DNA of 26,964 bases from Alphaproteobacteria bacterium (lineage in GTDB: Bacteria; Pseudomonadota; Alphaproteobacteria; UBA8366), in the NCBI GenBank assembly GCA_029861675.1, contig JAOTYV010000025.1:1-26964 (forward strand), read 5' to 3'. Below, in pieces: positions 1 through 7,963 of this stretch (position 1 is its first letter; every line of letters starts with the position of its first letter). Both the position numbers and the translations under genes were made by a program. The notes under the pieces were generated by a model. The model had not been told where the DNA came from. It made no database searches and was given only the letters and a program-made list of their open reading frames with translations.

Positions 1-108
1 TAATCGGGTATCGGCCCCCGTGACGCCCCGATCCGAGGCCTTGCCTGGAACGCGCCCTGAAATCCGCGCCCAAGTATCGTCGCTAATGACAAATCGATCC
101 ATGTTCAT
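1..108 (-). CDS. IS5-family-like transposase, N-terminal part (cut by window start)
   Basis: Only the first 36 codons are inside the window; the reading frame is open to base 1. The product starts MNMDRFVISDDTW and continues with a GKASDRGVTGADTRL segment. This resembles the N-terminal helix-turn-helix part of IS5-family transposases, where a short 'x-L-x-D-x-x-W' start is followed by a Gly-rich 'TGxDxRL' stretch before the DDE domain. A strong ribosome binding site (GAGGGGAG on the minus strand, about 113-120) sits 6-7 bases before the ATG at 108; an in-frame ATG at 102 is the alternative. The catalytic DDE region is outside the window, so activity cannot be judged. The family is assigned from memory of the N-terminal pattern only. 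Confidence 0.6.
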   Translation of the reverse strand, partial: MNMDRFVISDDTWARISGRVPGKASDRGVTGADTRL

Positions 109-180
109 GCAAACTCCCCTCAAAAGGAAGCTTGAATCACATTTCAGAGTCTGTGTGAATCCATTAAATGTCCACAGACC
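1..180 (-). mobile_element. Terminal part of an IS5-like insertion sequence
   Basis: This stretch holds the transposase start plus about 70 bases of non-coding DNA ending at a CTAG (181-184). Reading inward from the outer edge on the minus strand, the end starts GGTCTGTGGACATTTAAT. The heptamer CACAGAC (173-179) is matched by its inverse GTCTGTG at 149-155, giving a subterminal hairpin. IS5-type elements often use YTAR-like targets, and CTAG fits that. The second copy of the adjacent repeat also begins with CTAG, so the junction at 180/181 is a plausible insertion boundary. The other end, and therefore the terminal inverted repeat and target duplication, lies outside the window. Confidence 0.5.
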
Positions 181-282
181 CTAGACCATTCCTTGTGCAA
201 ATTGCCTCACGTGCAATGGTCGCTCTCTTTGTTGTTACGCAAATACGTCGTCGCGAACCGTTTCGGTTCGCTCGGGATTTGC
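181..282. repeat. 102-bp double-hairpin repeat, copy 1
   Basis: This aligns without gaps to 10359-10460, with 93 of 102 bases identical by my count; the last 42 bases are identical. It contains two structures. The first is an arm GACCATT (184-190) paired with AATGGTC (215-221). The second is a perfect 8-bp stem GCGAACCG (253-260) / CGGTTCGC (264-271) with a TTT loop, enclosed by GCAAAT (239-244) / ATTTGC (277-282). It ends one base before the TAG stop of the minus-strand oxidoreductase gene, so transcripts of that gene would read straight into it. There is no long T tract, so it is not a classical terminator; a REP- or MITE-like element is more likely. Confidence 0.85.
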
Positions 283-283
283 G

Positions 284-2602
284 CTATTCCGCGGCCGCGG
301 CGGGCGGCATGAAGGCGGTGACCGCCGGCGCCTCGCCGCTATAGGTTTCGACCTCGACAAGCGCGCTGTGCGCGATCGGTCCCTGCGCCAGCCGCGAGGT
401 GCCACGGTCGGGCGTCAACACGTTCGGATTGCCGTGCTTGTCGAGCCCGCCGGGTTCCACCGGATCGTACCAGGCGCCGGTCGCCAGCCGGATCACGCCC
501 GGCCGGATGTCGTCGGAAAGCACCGCGCCGGCCAGGACCTCGCCCCGGTCGTTGAACACCCGCACCACGTCGCCATCCGCGATGCCACGCGCGTCGGCAT
601 CCGCCCGGTTGAGCACGGCCGGCTCGCGGCCGCCGACCTTGCCGTCCATGCTGACGGGGCCGAAATCGTTCTGGGCGTGCAGCTTGTGCTGCGGCTGGTT
701 CGAGATCATGTGCAGGGGATAGGTTTTCGCCCGCTCGCCGCCGAGCCATTCCTCGGGCTCGATCCACATCGGATGACCCGGGCAGTCGTCGTAGTCATAT
801 CCCGCAATGGTCTCGGAATAGATTTCGATCTTGCCCGAGGGGGTCTTTAGCGGATGGGTGTCCGGGTCCTCCCGGAATTCCGAGAACTGCACAAAGTGCT
901 TTGTCGGCTCCGGCGTTTCCACATAGCCCCTCTTCCAGAACTCGTCGAAATCAGGCAGCTCGATGCGCTTCTTCGCGGCTTGCTGGCGCGATACGTTGTA
1001 GAGGTGCCGCAGCCACTCGGTCTCGTCGCGGCCTTCGGTGAACTGCTCCTTGAAGCCGAGCCGCTCGGCGAGATCGCTGAAGATGTCGAAATCATTGCGG
1101 GCGCCGCCGACCGGATCGGCGCCCTGCTGCATCGCGATCAGGAAGCGGTCGCGCGAACTGGCGCCGATGTCGTTGCGCTCCAGCGTCGAGGTCGCCGGCA
1201 GCACGATGTCCGCATAGCGCGCCGTCGCGGTCCACCAGATTTCGTTGACGATGATCGTGTCGGGCTTCTGCCATGCGCGGACCAGCCGGTTCAGGTCCTG
1301 ATGATGATGGAATGGATTGCCGCCGCACCAATACACCAGACGCGTGTCGGGATAGGTCAGGTCCATGCCGTTGAATTGGTAGGGCGCGCCGGGGTTGAGC
1401 ATCATGTCGGAAATCCGCGCCACCGGGATGAAGCTGCGGGCCGGGTTCTCGCCGGTCGGCATCGCGGGTACGGCGAACCGTTCGACCGGGTTGCCATAGC
1501 CGTGCATGCTGCCGTATCCGAAACCGCAGCCGCCGCCCGGCAGGCCGACCTGCCCCAGCATGGCGGCGAGCGTGGCGGTCATCCAATAGGTCTGCTCGCC
1601 GTGTTCGCCCCGTTGCAGCGAATAGGCGGTGCCGATCATCGTGCGGCCGCGCGCCATACGCCGTGCGAGGCCGCGGATGGTCTCGGCATCGATCCCGCAG
1701 ATCGCCGCCGCCCAATCGGCGGTTTTCGGCTGACCGTCGGTCTCGCCCATCAGATAGGGCTGGAATCGATCGAAACCGGTGCAGAATTTCGCCAGGAACG
1801 CCGTATCGTGCAGCCCGTCCTCGACCAGCGTGTGGGCGATGCCGAGCATCAGGGCCACGTCGCTGCACGGCCGCGGACGGATCCACTCGGCATCGAGGAA
1901 GTCGGCGGTGTCGTCCTTGATCGGCGTGATGCTGACGAATTCGAGGCCGGATTCCTTCAATTTAAGCAACCATTTATGCGCCGCATGTTCGCCCATGCCG
2001 CCGGGCTCCACCTGGGTGTTCTTGAGCCCGATCCCGCCGAACGATACGAACAGGTCGCCATGTTCCAGAACGCTGTCCCAGGACGTGAAGGGACCGCGCC
2101 CCAAACCCTTGTCGCCGAAAATGTAGGGCAGGATCGCATGGCCCGCCGCGTTGCTGTAGCTGTAGACCTGGGCGGTGAATCCGCCGAACATGCCGAGAAA
2201 GCGTTGAAGCTGGGTCTTGGCGTGATGAAAGCGGCCGGCGCTCGCCCAACCGTAGGAACCGCCGAAGATCGAGGCGTTGCCGTAGCGGTCCTTCACCCGC
2301 TGCAGTTCGGCCGTCACAAGATCGAGCGCCTTGTCCCAGGATACCGGGATGAAGGGCTCGTTTCCGCGCTTTTCGGTTTTCGCGCCGGGGCCATGCTGCA
2401 GCCAGCTCGCCCGCACCATCGGCTGGGCGACGCGGGTATCGGAATACAGCGCGTCCGGGATCGACTGGATCAGCGGCGAGGGGTGCGGATCCTTCTCGAA
2501 GGGCTCGACGCCGACCACGCGACCATCCTCCACCACCGCCCGGAAGGCGCCCCAATGCGAGGAATGCATCCGGTTTTCCGTCTTTTTATCCTGTTCGGCC
2601 AT
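284..2602 (-). CDS. Molybdopterin-dependent S-/N-oxide reductase (BisC/TorA/DMSO reductase family)
   Basis: The 772-residue product is a bis-MGD molybdenum enzyme of the DMSO reductase family, reducing biotin or methionine sulfoxide, TMAO or a similar S/N-oxide. Residues 114-119 (GGSYGW) give the expected molybdenum-ligand serine, Ser116, followed by the ASAGRFHHA stretch typical of BisC and TorA. The C-terminal region (from about 640, HMISNQPQHKLHAQND) is the family's molydopterin dinucleotide-binding domain. There is no N-terminal Cys cluster and no Tat signal peptide, which argues for a cytoplasmic BisC-like enzyme; the length also matches BisC. The ATG at 2602 is chosen because AGGAG lies about 10 bases upstream. 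The open frame continues to 3352, but that part is antisense to the hydrolase gene. The exact substrate cannot be read from sequence. Confidence 0.9.
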   Translation of the reverse strand: MAEQDKKTENRMHSSHWGAFRAVVEDGRVVGVEPFEKDPHPSPLIQSIPDALYSDTRVAQPMVRASWLQHGPGAKTEKRGNEPFIPVSWDKALDLVTAELQRVKDRYGNASIFGGSYGWASAGRFHHAKTQLQRFLGMFGGFTAQVYSYSNAAGHAILPYIFGDKGLGRGPFTSWDSVLEHGDLFVSFGGIGLKNTQVEPGGMGEHAAHKWLLKLKESGLEFVSITPIKDDTADFLDAEWIRPRPCSDVALMLGIAHTLVEDGLHDTAFLAKFCTGFDRFQPYLMGETDGQPKTADWAAAICGIDAETIRGLARRMARGRTMIGTAYSLQRGEHGEQTYWMTATLAAMLGQVGLPGGGCGFGYGSMHGYGNPVERFAVPAMPTGENPARSFIPVARISDMMLNPGAPYQFNGMDLTYPDTRLVYWCGGNPFHHHQDLNRLVRAWQKPDTIIVNEIWWTATARYADIVLPATSTLERNDIGASSRDRFLIAMQQGADPVGGARNDFDIFSDLAERLGFKEQFTEGRDETEWLRHLYNVSRQQAAKKRIELPDFDEFWKRGYVETPEPTKHFVQFSEFREDPDTHPLKTPSGKIEIYSETIAGYDYDDCPGHPMWIEPEEWLGGERAKTYPLHMISNQPQHKLHAQNDFGPVSMDGKVGGREPAVLNRADADARGIADGDVVRVFNDRGEVLAGAVLSDDIRPGVIRLATGAWYDPVEPGGLDKHGNPNVLTPDRGTSRLAQGPIAHSALVEVETYSGEAPAVTAFMPPAAAAE

Positions 2603-2764
2603 AGCGGTGGCGCTCCTGATCGCTGATTCGCCGGCCGCCCGGTGCGACCGCAAAGTTCGTTGATTTGATAGCCGAAATTCGTCGATCTCGCCAGAGCATA
2701 TGGAAGCGTGTATGTAGGGGCCGCCCGGTGATTGCCGCCGGGCCTTCACTATTGGGGGAATGTC
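2603..2764. promoter_or_regulatory. Divergent intergenic region between oxidoreductase and hydrolase
   Basis: This 162-bp gap separates the start codons of two divergent genes and must hold both promoters. It is AT-richer in its middle (about 2655-2680). I could not identify convincing -35/-10 pairs. Only the ribosome binding sites are clear: AGGAG for the minus gene and GGGGGAA for the plus gene. Confidence 0.4.
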
Positions 2765-3646
2765 ATGGCCGAACCGATTCACGGTCCAACCTCGCACAGC
2801 TATTTTTCGCAGCGGCTTCGCCTGCACTATGTGGACTGGGGCAATGCGGGCGCGCCGCCTATGATTTTGGTTCACGGCGGGCGCGACCATTGCCGCAACT
2901 GGGACTGGGTCGCCGAGGCGCTGCGCGACGATTACCACATCATCGCGCCCGATCTGCGCGGCCATGGTGATTCGCAATGGATGGTCGGCGGCGGGTACAT
3001 GGCGGCGGACTACATTTACGATATCGCCCAGCTTCTGCATCAGACCAAGCTGACTCCCGTGACCATTATCGGCCACTCGCTCGGCGCGGCGATCAGTCTG
3101 CGCTATGCCGGGCTCTATCCCGAAAACGCGGTCAAGGTGGTGGCGATCGAAGGCGTCGGACGGCCGCCGGAACTGAGCAAGCATGACACGGGCAGGTCGG
3201 CATCGGAACGGATGCGCGAATGGGTCGATACGCTGCGCAGCACCGCCGGCCGCAACCCGCGGGAATACGACACCCTGGAGGATGCCTGGCAGCGAATGCA
3301 GGAAGCGAACCCGCACCTCACGCCGGAGCAGGCGCGGCACCTCACCGTTCACGGCGTCAACCAGAATGAGGACGGCACCTATAGCTGGAAGTTCGACAAC
3401 TACATCCGGGTCAACTCCCCCTTTACGATGGGCGGCGAGGCCACCCGCGAATTGTGGTCATCGATCGCCTGTCCGACCTTGCTGATCCACGGCACGGACA
3501 GTTGGGCGACCGATCCGCGATCGGACGGGCGGGATGGGTACTTCCAGAATGTCGAGGTCGCCGAGGTCGAGAATGCGGGCCATTGGGTGCATCATGACCA
3601 GCTCGACGTGTTCCTGAACCTGGTGCGCAACTTTCTCGCCGATTGA
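2765..3646 (+). CDS. Alpha/beta-fold hydrolase
   Basis: This 293-residue soluble hydrolase has the full alpha/beta-hydrolase signature: oxyanion-hole HGG at 37-39, strand and turn PDLRGHGDS at 62-70, nucleophile elbow GHSLG at 103-107 (Ser105), an acid in HGTDSW (about Asp245) and the catalytic His in NAGHWVHHD (about His273). The substrate is unknown; esterases, haloalkane-dehalogenase-like and C-C hydrolases share this layout. The ATG at 2765 is preferred over an upstream TTG at 2732 because GGGGGAA precedes it at about 5 bases. The nitronate monooxygenase gene follows 65 bases later on the same strand, so co-transcription is likely. No signal peptide is visible. Confidence 0.9.
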   Translation: MAEPIHGPTSHSYFSQRLRLHYVDWGNAGAPPMILVHGGRDHCRNWDWVAEALRDDYHIIAPDLRGHGDSQWMVGGGYMAADYIYDIAQLLHQTKLTPVTIIGHSLGAAISLRYAGLYPENAVKVVAIEGVGRPPELSKHDTGRSASERMREWVDTLRSTAGRNPREYDTLEDAWQRMQEANPHLTPEQARHLTVHGVNQNEDGTYSWKFDNYIRVNSPFTMGGEATRELWSSIACPTLLIHGTDSWATDPRSDGRDGYFQNVEVAEVENAGHWVHHDQLDVFLNLVRNFLAD

Positions 3647-3711
3647 CAGGGCGTGGCTGCCGTGTCGGTGTGGGCGTCCGCCTATGTTGACGCCAGGTAA
3701 GGAGAAATTTG

Positions 3712-4779
3712 ATGTGGCCGCGCACCGATTTGCTCGATCTGCTCGGGATCGCCCATCCGATCATTCAGGCGCCGATGGCCGGATCGACCAATCCGGCGCT
3801 GGCGTCGGCGGTCTCCAACGCCGGCGGGCTGGGCTCGCTCGGATGTGCGCGGCACGATGCTGACGCGCTGCGGGCGGATTCGGAAGCCATCCGCCTATCG
3901 TCCAACAAGCCGTTCAACCTGAATTTCTTCGTGCATTCGGCGCCGGTCGAAGACGAAGCCGCGACGGCGGCCATGCAGGCCCGTCTCGCGCCCTATTTCG
4001 ATGAGCTGGATGCGGGCGCGGTGCCCGATCCCTATCCGCTGTTCACGCCGTTTGACGACAGTATTCTCGAGACGTTGCTGGCGCTGCGTCCGCCGGTCGT
4101 GAGCTTTCATTACGGGTTGCCGGATCCGGCGGCGATGACGGCATTGAAGGAGGCGGGCATCATTCTGTTGTGCTCGGCGACGACGGTTGCGGAGGCGCGG
4201 GAGCTGGAAGCGGGCGGCATCGACGCCGTTATCGCCCAGGGTTTCGAGGCGGGCGGCCATCGCGGTACGCTTCGCCCGCCCTTCGAGAACGGTAGCGTCG
4301 GCACAATGGCTTTGGTCCCGCAGGTCGCCGATGCGGTGACGGTGCCGGTGATCGCCGCGGGCGGCATCGCCGACGGGCGGGGGATCGCCGCCGCCTTTGC
4401 CCTGGGTGCGAGCGGCGTGCAGATGGGCACCGCGTTCTTGTCGTGTCCGGAATCCGGTGTCGATCCGGTCTATCGCGCGGCGTTGCTGGAAGGCGCGGAT
4501 GACGCGACGCAGGTGACGAAAGTCATCTCCGGCCGTCCGGCGCGGGGCTTGCGCAACCGCTATGTCAAGGAAATGGCCGATCAGGAGGACGCGGCACTCG
4601 ATTTCCCGCTGCAATACAGCCTAAGCACGCCGCTGGGCGTTGCCAGCCGCGCACGCGGGTCGGGCGATTTCGCGGCCATGTGGGCGGGGCAGTCGGTGGG
4701 GCTCAACCGGGTGCTGCCGGCCGCCGATCTGGTCGAGACGCTGGTCCGCGAAGCGGAAGCTGTGCTCGGCAGTTCCTAA
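3712..4779 (+). CDS. Nitronate monooxygenase (2-nitropropane dioxygenase family)
   Basis: This 355-residue FMN-dependent TIM-barrel enzyme should oxidise alkyl nitronates (for example propionate-3-nitronate) to carbonyl compounds and nitrite. The N-terminal PIIQAPMAGSTNPAL (16-30) is the family's FMN-proximal opening. AGGHRGT at 180-186 carries the catalytic-base His183. IAAGGIADGRGIAAA with GVQMGTAF (214-242) forms the FMN-phosphate site. The start at 3712 has AAGGAG seven bases upstream. Some family members act on other substrates, such as enoyl-reductase FabK relatives; the AGGHRG motif favours true nitronate oxidation. It lies directly downstream of the hydrolase gene and ends against the repeat at 4787. 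Confidence 0.9.
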   Translation: MWPRTDLLDLLGIAHPIIQAPMAGSTNPALASAVSNAGGLGSLGCARHDADALRADSEAIRLSSNKPFNLNFFVHSAPVEDEAATAAMQARLAPYFDELDAGAVPDPYPLFTPFDDSILETLLALRPPVVSFHYGLPDPAAMTALKEAGIILLCSATTVAEARELEAGGIDAVIAQGFEAGGHRGTLRPPFENGSVGTMALVPQVADAVTVPVIAAGGIADGRGIAAAFALGASGVQMGTAFLSCPESGVDPVYRAALLEGADDATQVTKVISGRPARGLRNRYVKEMADQEDAALDFPLQYSLSTPLGVASRARGSGDFAAMWAGQSVGLNRVLPAADLVETLVREAEAVLGSS

Positions 4780-4786
4780 AAATCGC

Positions 4787-4869
4787 CGTCATGCCCGCGC
4801 AGGCGGGCATCCAGAATACCTGGCAACTCGTGGATTCCGGATCGTCGCCTTGCGCCGTCCGGAATGACG
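4787..4869. repeat. REP-like intergenic repeat with two perfect hairpins
   Basis: The element is bounded by CGTCAT (4787-4792) and its inverse ATGACG (4864-4869). Inside are a perfect 8-bp stem, ATGCCCGC/GCGGGCAT (4791-4810), and a second, ATTCCGGA/TCCGGAAT (4834-4841 and 4858-4865). The 'GTCATGCCCGCGCAGGCGGGCATCC' type of sequence is a familiar dispersed repeat in many proteobacteria. It lies between the convergent nitronate monooxygenase and Rid genes, 7 and 12 bases from their stops. It may therefore also act as a bidirectional transcript end. Confidence 0.85.
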
Positions 4870-4881
4870 AATGAAATTTAC

Positions 4882-5298
4882 CTATCCGCCCGACCCCAGT
4901 ATACCCACTGCCTCGATCTCGACGGTCAGTTCCGGACGCACCAGCTTGCTGATTTCGATCAGGGTCGAGACCGGGTAGTCGCCGGTGAAAAACTCGCGCC
5001 GGGCCTTCCAAACGGCATCCCTGTCGTTGATGTCGGTGAGGTAGATCAGCACCTTCACCACGTCGTTCATGCCGCCGCCGGCCGCTTCCATCAGGTGTTG
5101 GATTTTCCGGAAGATCGCCACCGCCTGTTCATAAGCGCCGCCCGCCGGCATGTCATCGAACTCGGCGCCGCGCGCGGTCATGCCGGCGATAAACACCTGA
5201 TTGCCGATCACCAGGCAGTTCGACCAGGTGTCTTTCGGCGGTTCGCCCACATGCTCGCTGATGACGCGGCGTTTCTTGGCCGGTTTGGTGTCGCCCAT
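4882..5298 (-). CDS. Rid family protein (YjgF/YER057c/UK114), non-canonical
   Basis: This 138-residue protein of the Rid superfamily forms trimers in known members, and RidA itself deaminates reactive enamine/imine intermediates. Recognisable segments are VFIAGMTA (35-42), QAVAIFRKIQHLMEAAGG (58-75), DVVKVLIYLTD (79-89) and TVEIEAVG (125-132). In RidA the catalytic arginine sits in a 'P-A-R-S' motif before the 'VEVA' strand; here the aligned segment is YPVSTLIEI (108-116), putting a serine where the Arg would be. Deaminase activity is thus unlikely by the RidA mechanism, and a Rid4-7 type is more probable. AGGGAGA precedes the ATG. It follows radC by 23 bases in the map-radC operon. Confidence 0.85.
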   Translation of the reverse strand: MGDTKPAKKRRVISEHVGEPPKDTWSNCLVIGNQVFIAGMTARGAEFDDMPAGGAYEQAVAIFRKIQHLMEAAGGGMNDVVKVLIYLTDINDRDAVWKARREFFTGDYPVSTLIEISKLVRPELTVEIEAVGILGSGG

Positions 5299-5321
5299 TT
5301 CATTCTCCCTTGCGGTTTCTT

Positions 5322-6023
5322 CTACAGCAGGCCGCGCGCCCGGAAACTCTCGTGGCCGTCGCGGCCGATCACCAGGTGATCGTGCAGGGTGATGCCGATC
5401 TTGCCCAGCGCTTCCTGCAATTCGCGTGTCATCTTGATGTCGCCCTGGCTCGGCGTCGGGTCGCCGGAAGGGTGGTTATGGACGACGATCAGCGCGGTCG
5501 CGCCCAGCTCCAGCGTGCGTTTCACCACCTCGCGGGTATAGAGCGGCGTATGGTCGACGGTACCCCGTTGCTGTACCTCGTCGGCGATCAGCACGTTCTT
5601 GCGGTCGAGGAACAGCAGGCGCAGCTGTTCGACCTTTTCATGCGCCATGGCGGCGGAACAGTAATCGATCAATTGGTCCCAGGAACTGAGCACGTCTTGG
5701 CGCAGCACCCGCTGGCGGAGCAGCCGCACCGCCGAGGCCTGCGCCAGTTTCAACGCCGCCACCGCGCCGTCGCCCATGCCCTTGACCGCGGTAAGCTGGC
5801 CCGGTTCGGCGGCGATCACGCCGGCGTAGTTGCCGAATTTGTCGAGCAGTGCCTTGGCCAGCGGTTTGACGTCGCGCCGCGGGATCGCCAATGCCAGCAA
5901 CAGCTCAAGCATTTCGTAGTCGGGCATGCCGTCGCCGCCGGTCGCCATGAAGCGGGCGCGCAGCCTTTGCCGGTGACCGTGGTAGTGGGGCTTCGCATCG
6001 TCGCGGTCGTTGCCGTCTGCCAT
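5322..6023 (-). CDS. radC: RadC family protein (JAB/MPN-type metalloprotein)
   Basis: This 233-residue member of the RadC family was historically called a DNA-repair protein, but its biochemical role is unsettled. The N-terminal half has the helix-hairpin-helix region (YEMLELLLALAIPRRD, then AVKGMGDGAVAALKLA). The C-terminal JAMM-like metal motif is complete: VVHNHPSGDPTPSQGD, two His and the distal Asp. The ATG at 6023 gives the usual family length; the frame runs on to 6374, but that part overlaps map. No strong Shine-Dalgarno is seen (GGCGGG at about 9 bases). The map stop is only 23 bases upstream, so translation may be coupled. Confidence 0.9.
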   Translation of the reverse strand: MADGNDRDDAKPHYHGHRQRLRARFMATGGDGMPDYEMLELLLALAIPRRDVKPLAKALLDKFGNYAGVIAAEPGQLTAVKGMGDGAVAALKLAQASAVRLLRQRVLRQDVLSSWDQLIDYCSAAMAHEKVEQLRLLFLDRKNVLIADEVQQRGTVDHTPLYTREVVKRTLELGATALIVVHNHPSGDPTPSQGDIKMTRELQEALGKIGITLHDHLVIGRDGHESFRARGLL

Positions 6024-6046
6024 GGCCGGGCCCGCCGCGATGTCGC

Positions 6047-6871
6047 CTAGAGGGTGAAGGGTGGCGCGGTGTGTCCGGCGGGCGAGGTGGTGAAGATCTC
6101 GTAGCCGCCGGCGGTCACCGCGATTGTGTGTTCGAATTGGGCGGACAGGCTGCGGTCCTTGGTCACCGCGGTCCAGCCGTCCTGCAGGATCTTCACCGGG
6201 AATTTGCCGGCGTTGATCATCGGCTCGATGGTGAAGAACATGCCCTCGCTCAAGGCCACGCCGGTGCCCGGTTCGCCGTAATGCAGCACGCTGGGCGGGC
6301 AATGGAAGATCGTGCCGATGCCGTGGCCGCAGAAATCGCGGACCACCGAAAACCGGTGCGATTCCGCGTAGCACTGGATGGTGTGGCCGATATCGCCCAG
6401 GGTGACACCCGGCCGGACTGCTTCGATGCCATGCATCATGGCTTCGTAGGTCACCTGAACCAGCTTGCGCGCCTTGACGCCGACCTTGTCGCCGACGAAG
6501 AACATGCGGCTGGTGTCGCCATGCCAGCCGTCGAGGATGACGGTGATGTCGATGTTGACGATATCGCCGTTCATCAGCCGCTTGGCGTCATCGGGAATGC
6601 CGTGACAGACCACATGGTTGATCGATGTGCAGATCGATTTCGGGAATCCGCGATAGTTGAGCGGCGCGGGAATCGCCTCATGATCCAGGATGAAATCATG
6701 GCATAACGTATCCAGCGCGCCGGTCGTGACGCCGGGCTGCACATGCGGCGTGATGAAGTCGAGCACCTCCGCCGCCAGCCGGCCGGCCTTGCGCATGGCA
6801 ACGAAATCGGCGGGTCCGTGCCGCTCGATTCCGGCAATTTCGGCGGCAAGTGCTTGTGCTGATTGTTGCAT
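6047..6871 (-). CDS. map: Methionine aminopeptidase, type I
   Basis: This 274-residue enzyme removes the initiator methionine from nascent proteins in the cytoplasm. All five metal ligands are identifiable: Asp108 (NIDIT), Asp119 (HGDTS), His183 (GHGIG), Glu216 (TIEPM) and Glu247 (QFEHT), along with the substrate-contacting His90 (VVCHGIP). No N-terminal zinc-finger or type II insert is present. The chosen start gives about 10 residues more than the E. coli enzyme; the Shine-Dalgarno is weak (CGGA), so the start is less sure than the gene. It heads a minus-strand cluster with radC and the Rid gene and is divergent from the hydratase gene at 7039. Confidence 0.95.
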   Translation of the reverse strand: MQQSAQALAAEIAGIERHGPADFVAMRKAGRLAAEVLDFITPHVQPGVTTGALDTLCHDFILDHEAIPAPLNYRGFPKSICTSINHVVCHGIPDDAKRLMNGDIVNIDITVILDGWHGDTSRMFFVGDKVGVKARKLVQVTYEAMMHGIEAVRPGVTLGDIGHTIQCYAESHRFSVVRDFCGHGIGTIFHCPPSVLHYGEPGTGVALSEGMFFTIEPMINAGKFPVKILQDGWTAVTKDRSLSAQFEHTIAVTAGGYEIFTTSPAGHTAPPFTL

Positions 6872-7038
6872 TCCGTATCGTATCGCTGCTGTGGCCCGGG
6901 ATTCCGGTCTGGTGAGCTAACTTAGGGCGTTGCTGCCCGGATTTGAAGGTCTCGATTGGATTAATGCCCGGTGCGCGGCTTGGGTTGCGGCCGGAGCGCC
7001 GCACCGTAAAATCGGCTGATGGCTGAAGGAAGCGCCAA
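6872..7038. promoter_or_regulatory. Divergent intergenic region between map and hydratase gene
   Basis: This 167-bp region carries both promoters. A 7-bp inverted repeat, CGGTGCG (6969-6975) / CGCACCG (7000-7006), followed by TAAAA, lies 33 bases before the hydratase start. I see no confident -35/-10 pair. Confidence 0.35.
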
Positions 7039-7887
7039 ATGACGGTTGTTGATATCGATGGGCTCCGTCCCTGGATTGGACGGACCGAGACCGCGACCGA
7101 CCAGGTGACGGCGGCGGCCTTGGCGGGTCTTGCGGCGACGCTCGACCGGGAGGAGGCGATGCCCGCGCCCGGTGATCCGGCGCCGCCGGGCAGCCATTGG
7201 CTGTTCTTCCACCCGCGTGCCCGGCAGTCGGCGCTGGATGAGGTCGGTCATGCCAAGACCGGCGAATTCCTGCCGCCCGCGCCGCTGCCGCGCCGTCTAT
7301 GGGCCGGCGGCCGGCTGACCTTTCACCGGCCGCTCCGGGTCGGAGAACCGGTCCGCCGGGTGGGAACCATCCGGGATATTTCCGTTAAGCAGGGACGCAG
7401 TGGTGCGCTGGTATTCATTCTGGTGCATTACGCGATTTCCGGTGAGGACGGGCTTGCCGTCGAAGAGGAGCACGACATTGTCTACCGCGACGCGCCAAAA
7501 CCGGACGCGAAGCCGCAACCGCCCATCGCCGCCCCCGACGGCGCGACATGGCACCACGAGGTCCAGCCCGATCCGACGCTGCTGTTTCGATTCTCGGCGC
7601 TAACCTTCAACGCGTCGCGCATTCACTATGACCGGCCCTATGTGACGGAGGTCGAGGGCTATCCGGGCCTGATCGTCAATGCGAGGCTAATCGCCCTCAT
7701 GCTGATGGAGCGCTGCACCACGGAGACTCCGGCGGCGCGGCTGGCAGGCTTCGACTTCCGCTTTGTCAGGCCCCTGTTCGACACCGCGCCGTTTACGTTG
7801 GCGGGCAAACGCGGTGATGGCGCGTTCGATCTGTGGGCGAAGAATTCGGAGGGCCATCTGGCGATGAGCGCGACGGCGCGGTTTTGA
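7039..7887 (+). CDS. Hot-dog-fold acyl-CoA/ACP hydratase-like protein (mesaconyl-C4-CoA hydratase/HTD2 type)
   Basis: This 282-residue double hot-dog protein belongs to the group containing HTD2-type 3-hydroxyacyl dehydratases and mesaconyl-C4-CoA hydratases. The N-terminal part ends in an aromatic-rich region (HWLFFHPRARQSALDEVGH). WAGGRLTFHRPLRVGEPV (88-105) and the C-terminal FRFSALTFNASRIHYDRPY (183-201) are the family hallmarks. His196 and Asp198 of IHYD are kept. Two usual features are changed: Ser193 where family members I recall have His (NxHRIHYD), and VNARLIALML (213-222) where 'VHGPL' is usual. AAGGA at 7026-7030 sets the ATG. It starts a plus-strand run with the GFA and DUF262 genes. 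Confidence 0.8.
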   Translation: MTVVDIDGLRPWIGRTETATDQVTAAALAGLAATLDREEAMPAPGDPAPPGSHWLFFHPRARQSALDEVGHAKTGEFLPPAPLPRRLWAGGRLTFHRPLRVGEPVRRVGTIRDISVKQGRSGALVFILVHYAISGEDGLAVEEEHDIVYRDAPKPDAKPQPPIAAPDGATWHHEVQPDPTLLFRFSALTFNASRIHYDRPYVTEVEGYPGLIVNARLIALMLMERCTTETPAARLAGFDFRFVRPLFDTAPFTLAGKRGDGAFDLWAKNSEGHLAMSATARF

Positions 7888-7963
7888 TTGGAGGGGCGGT
7901 GTGCGCCGGAATGTAAGCGTCGAATACACCGCCCGGGCTCTCTGTTCCTGAAAGGGGGATGCC

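Noticed and set aside
181..282. Rho-independent terminator for the molybdopterin gene
   Set aside because: The hairpins are strong but no U-rich tract follows, and the unit recurs elsewhere as a full-length repeat.
854..2626. 590-codon open frame on the plus strand
   Set aside because: It is the antisense shadow of the molybdopterin enzyme; the composition is that of a reversed GC-rich gene and it shows no recognisable domain.
2603..3352. N-terminal extension of the molybdopterin enzyme by about 250 residues
   Set aside because: It is antisense to the well-supported hydrolase gene, Arg/Pro/His-rich, matches no domain, and a good ribosome binding site lies at 2602.
4787..4869. Small protein with RHARAGGHP-like residues overlapping the intergenic repeat
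   Set aside because: This peptide pattern is the well-known false translation of a dispersed proteobacterial repeat.
6024..6374. Extension of RadC into the map gene
   Set aside because: The added residues are a frame-shifted map translation; the ATG at 6023 gives normal RadC length.
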